Positions 61,956 through 64,000 of a stretch of 64,000 nt of DNA are shown in pieces. How positions within the stretch are numbered: the first letter of the stretch is position 1; the number at the start of each line of letters is the position of its first letter. Position numbers and translations under genes: made by a program. The DNA lies in NCBI GenBank assembly GCA_049578505.1, contig JBAUMC010000007.1, positions 1-64,000 on the forward strand, read 5' to 3'. The notes under the pieces were generated by a model. That model saw only the letters and a list, made by a program, of their open reading frames with translations, did not search any database and was not told where the DNA came from. This DNA is from JAGVPT01 sp049578505 (GTDB lineage Bacteria; Bacteroidota; Ignavibacteria; UBA10030; UBA8401).

Positions 61956-62729
61956 ATCAACAATCTCTCGGCCAGGCGCCTAAAAAATCTTTTTATCATT
62001 TTCCTCGTTTCGGCGGCGGGGCTCACGCTGAAGGCGCAAAATATCTCAGTGCCTCAATTGCACGAACATGTAACCGATTTTACTAACACGCTTCAGTTTA
62101 GCGAATGGCGTTCGCTCGAATCTCAGCTAAAGCGGTTCGAAGACACTACGTCAACCCAAATCGCTGTTGTCATAATTCAGTCGCTACAGGGGGATGACAT
62201 TTCAGACTATTCGTTGAAGATCGCAGAGGCTAATAAAATTGGTACGAAGGGGAAAGATAATGGTCTCCTCATTCTCATCGCGAAGGACGATAAACAAATA
62301 AGGTTTGAAGTTGGCTACGGGCTGGAAGGATCTTTGCCCGATGCGCTGTGCGATCAGATTATCCGGAACGAGATTCGTCCGCGCTTTCGCGATGGGGATT
62401 ATTATGGCGGCATCAGCTCAGGTCTTGATGCGGTCATCAAAGCGACGAAAGGTGAATATAAAACGGAAGGGCGATCGCGGGAGAACGTCAGGAGTTTTGG
62501 ATCAGCGTTGTTGACGCTAGTATTGTTTGTGGTTTTCGGGATGTCGATTTTTGGCGGCGGGCGTCGATACGGCATTTCATCCAGGGGCCATTATCAGTCC
62601 GGGTATTGGGGAGGCGGATTCGGGGGAGGGGGATTTTTTGGCGGAGGTGGATTCGGCGGTGGAGGTGGTGGTGGATGGTCCGGCGGCGGTGGATCGTTCG
62701 GTGGCGGCGGTGCGAGCGGAAGCTGGTAA
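61956..62729 (+). CDS. TPM-domain (YgcG-like) exported protein with Gly-rich tail
   Basis: A signal peptide (KNLFIIFLVSAAGLTLKAQ) is followed by a TPM domain: VTDFTNTLQFSEWRSLES, TQIAVVIIQSLQGDDISDYS, GKDNGLLILIAKDDKQIRFE, YGLEGSLPDALCDQII and FRDGDYYGGISSGLDAVI; then a membrane helix and an extremely Gly-rich, Ser/Gly/Phe tail of about 55 residues. The signal peptide is in frame but has no ATG, GTG or TTG before it: the frame is closed by the lemA stop (61938-61940), and AGGTG (61946-61950) points to ATC 61956. The first canonical start, GTG 62049, lies after the signal peptide. Confidence 0.88.
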   Translation: MNNLSARRLKNLFIIFLVSAAGLTLKAQNISVPQLHEHVTDFTNTLQFSEWRSLESQLKRFEDTTSTQIAVVIIQSLQGDDISDYSLKIAEANKIGTKGKDNGLLILIAKDDKQIRFEVGYGLEGSLPDALCDQIIRNEIRPRFRDGDYYGGISSGLDAVIKATKGEYKTEGRSRENVRSFGSALLTLVLFVVFGMSIFGGGRRYGISSRGHYQSGYWGGGFGGGGFFGGGGFGGGGGGGWSGGGGSFGGGGASGSW

Positions 62730-62765
62730 CCAGTTTTTATCCCATAGCACAATACGCAGGATAGA

Positions 62766-63779
62766 ATGTTAATCGTCATGAGGCTTGATGCCTCGCGAAA
62801 AGAAATTGATACGGTCAAAGAAAAGATTTCGTCCTTTGGTTTTACCCCCCATGAGATTCCAGGTGTTCAACGCGTTGCAATCGGTGTAACCGGCAACAAG
62901 GGTAAGGTAGACCCGGAAAACTTCCTCACGCTTTCCGGCGTTATCGATGTCATCTCCGTTTCGAAACCGTTTAAACTCGTCAGCAGGGATTTCAAGCCTG
63001 AACCAACAATCATCGATGTCGATGGAGCAAGATTTGGTGGAGAAGAAATTAGTGTTATCGCAGGACCATGCTCCGTGGAAAGCCGCTCGCAAATCCTCGA
63101 GATTGCAGAGCTAGTAAAAAGTGCCGGCGCGCGATTTCTGAGGGGAGGCGCTTTCAAGCCGAGGACGTCGCCGTATTCATTTCAGGGATTGAAGCTAGAA
63201 GGGTTAGAGTATCTTAAAGAAGCCGCAGAATTGACTGGACTGAAGATTGTTACGGAAGTCAAAGACACAGAGACCCTTTCTCTCGTTGCCGAACATTCCG
63301 ACATTCTGCAAATAGGCGCCCGCAATATGTATAATTTTTCGTTGCTCGAACGAGTAGGCGAACTGAAGAAACCTGTGCTCTTGAAAAGAGGGCTTTCCGC
63401 AACGATTGAAGAACTCCTCATGGCGGCAGAGTACATTCTCTCGAAAGGAAACTACAACGTCATCCTCTGCGAGCGGGGCATCCGGACATTCGAGACGTAC
63501 ACTCGTAACACGTTAGATTTGAATGCAATTCCGGTGATAAAAAAATTGTCGCATTTGCCCATCGTGGTCGATCCGAGCCATGGAACGGGAGCTTGGGATC
63601 TTGTTTCGCCGCTCGCTCTCGCGGCGATTGTAGCCGGAGCTGACGGGTTGATGGTGGAGGTTCATACTCATCCCGATCAAGCGATTTCCGACGGTTTTCA
63701 GTCGTTGAAACCGGAGACGTTTCTCAATCTTATGAAAAAGTTGAAAGAAATCTCCGTTGTAGTCGGACGACGAATGTAA
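62766..63779 (+). CDS. aroF: 3-deoxy-7-phosphoheptulonate synthase with N-terminal regulatory domain
   Basis: A 337-residue DAHP synthase of the type seen in Thermotoga and Bacillus relatives, first step of aromatic amino acid synthesis (phosphoenolpyruvate plus erythrose 4-phosphate). Residues 1-70 form a ferredoxin/ACT-like regulatory domain (LIVMRLDASRKEIDTVKEKI); the barrel has VIAGPCSVESRSQI (about 99), FLRGGAFKPRTSPYSFQGL (about 123), VLLKRGLSATIEEL (about 205), ILCERGIRTFETYTRNTLD (about 237) and VDPSHGTG (about 269). Confidence 0.96.
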   Translation: MLIVMRLDASRKEIDTVKEKISSFGFTPHEIPGVQRVAIGVTGNKGKVDPENFLTLSGVIDVISVSKPFKLVSRDFKPEPTIIDVDGARFGGEEISVIAGPCSVESRSQILEIAELVKSAGARFLRGGAFKPRTSPYSFQGLKLEGLEYLKEAAELTGLKIVTEVKDTETLSLVAEHSDILQIGARNMYNFSLLERVGELKKPVLLKRGLSATIEELLMAAEYILSKGNYNVILCERGIRTFETYTRNTLDLNAIPVIKKLSHLPIVVDPSHGTGAWDLVSPLALAAIVAGADGLMVEVHTHPDQAISDGFQSLKPETFLNLMKKLKEISVVVGRRM

Positions 63780-63794
63780 CGTTTCGATTATTTT

Positions 63795-64000
63795 ATGTCT
63801 TCAATAAGACCTGCTAATCATCGTGCGAAGCACACCAAAATGCGGCAAACCTCGGTATCGAGGGACGCAATTGCGGGGGTCAAGAAGCTTTACCAATTCT
63901 TCGATCGCCTTGCTGATTCAGTTATCAAAGACCACCTTGTAGAGAAACGCCCCGAACAGCCCCTTCAATCTTTCTTATCTGAAATCGTGAAATTCAGCGG
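63795..64000 (+). CDS. Unrecognised protein, N-terminal part
   Basis: An open frame from ATG 63795 to the window edge (68 codons visible). The start is polar and basic (SSIRPANHRAKHTKMRQTS), then a helix DAIAGVKKLYQFFDRLADSV, EKRPEQPLQSFLSEIVKF. No family recognised, and there is no signal peptide. It lies 15 bases after the DAHP synthase gene on the same strand; no good Shine-Dalgarno is seen. Confidence 0.5.
   Translation, partial: MSSIRPANHRAKHTKMRQTSVSRDAIAGVKKLYQFFDRLADSVIKDHLVEKRPEQPLQSFLSEIVKFS

Overview
The window is a 64 kb stretch of bacterial chromosome with about 65 protein genes and four tRNA genes (Lys-TTT, Leu-GAG, Ser-GGA, Ser-CGA). The organism is most likely a member of the Bacteroidota/Chlorobiota/Ignavibacteriota assemblage. 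The clues are Bacteroidota-type promoters (TTG or TTTG, a 16-20 base spacer, then TAnnTTTG-like) in front of tRNA and protein genes, a LytS/LytTR regulatory pair, a thioredoxin-reductase-like ferredoxin-NADP reductase and a PorW/SprE-like TPR lipoprotein. The lineage is an inference from gene content; nothing in the window is an rRNA or other direct marker. No CRISPR array, prophage or insertion sequence was seen.

1-11.3 kb: end of a VOC protein, a DUF72 protein, an SRAP (abasic-site) protein, and divergently from it a three-gene cassette: a RecA-fold protein without a Walker A motif, a 92-residue helical protein, and a family B DNA polymerase with broken exonuclease and polymerase motifs. 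This is the most unusual locus here and looks like a DNA damage tolerance module. It is followed by a very large GH13 protein, a short promoter-hairpin-terminator unit that could be a small RNA, and a DUF47-PiT phosphate transport pair.

11.5-25 kb: stand-alone glutamate synthase small subunit, YciI-like protein, OlsB-like acyltransferase, a flippase-like membrane protein, a 5'-truncated fatty acid hydroxylase remnant, then a tight seven-gene operon: TPR protein, ABC ATPase, FtsX-type permease, LolA-like protein, predicted outer-membrane protein, LytS-type kinase, LytTR regulator. A PAP2 phosphatase and a universal stress protein follow.

25-37 kb: Maf, a B12-binding mutase subunit, a second family B polymerase with all motifs intact, two tRNA-Ser genes, two peroxiredoxins, a broken aquaporin gene, and a pterin operon (6-pyruvoyl-tetrahydropterin synthase of the Cx5HGH type, GTP cyclohydrolase I, two SDR reductases) that suggests a tetrahydrobiopterin-like product.

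37-51 kb: TPR lipoprotein, pyrK-pyrD-folC, rho, a Cys/Met PLP enzyme, and a thiolase / 3-hydroxyacyl-CoA dehydrogenase / acyl-CoA dehydrogenase run, then CoA-acylating (methyl)malonate-semialdehyde dehydrogenase.

51-61 kb, minus strand: a complete reductive pyrimidine degradation cluster (ureidopropionase, class III aminotransferase, PreT, PreA, two small membrane proteins, dihydropyrimidinase, a DUF1761 protein, NCS1 permease). Its beta-alanine or 3-aminoisobutyrate product would be transaminated and then oxidised by the plus-strand semialdehyde dehydrogenase next door. De novo pyrimidine genes (pyrK, pyrD) lie 10 kb away. The window ends with lemA, a TPM-domain protein, a DAHP synthase and the start of an unrecognised gene.

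Three genes (universal stress protein, aquaporin, TPM protein) have a good Shine-Dalgarno and clear N-terminal coding sequence but only ATT, ACG or ATC where a start codon should be.
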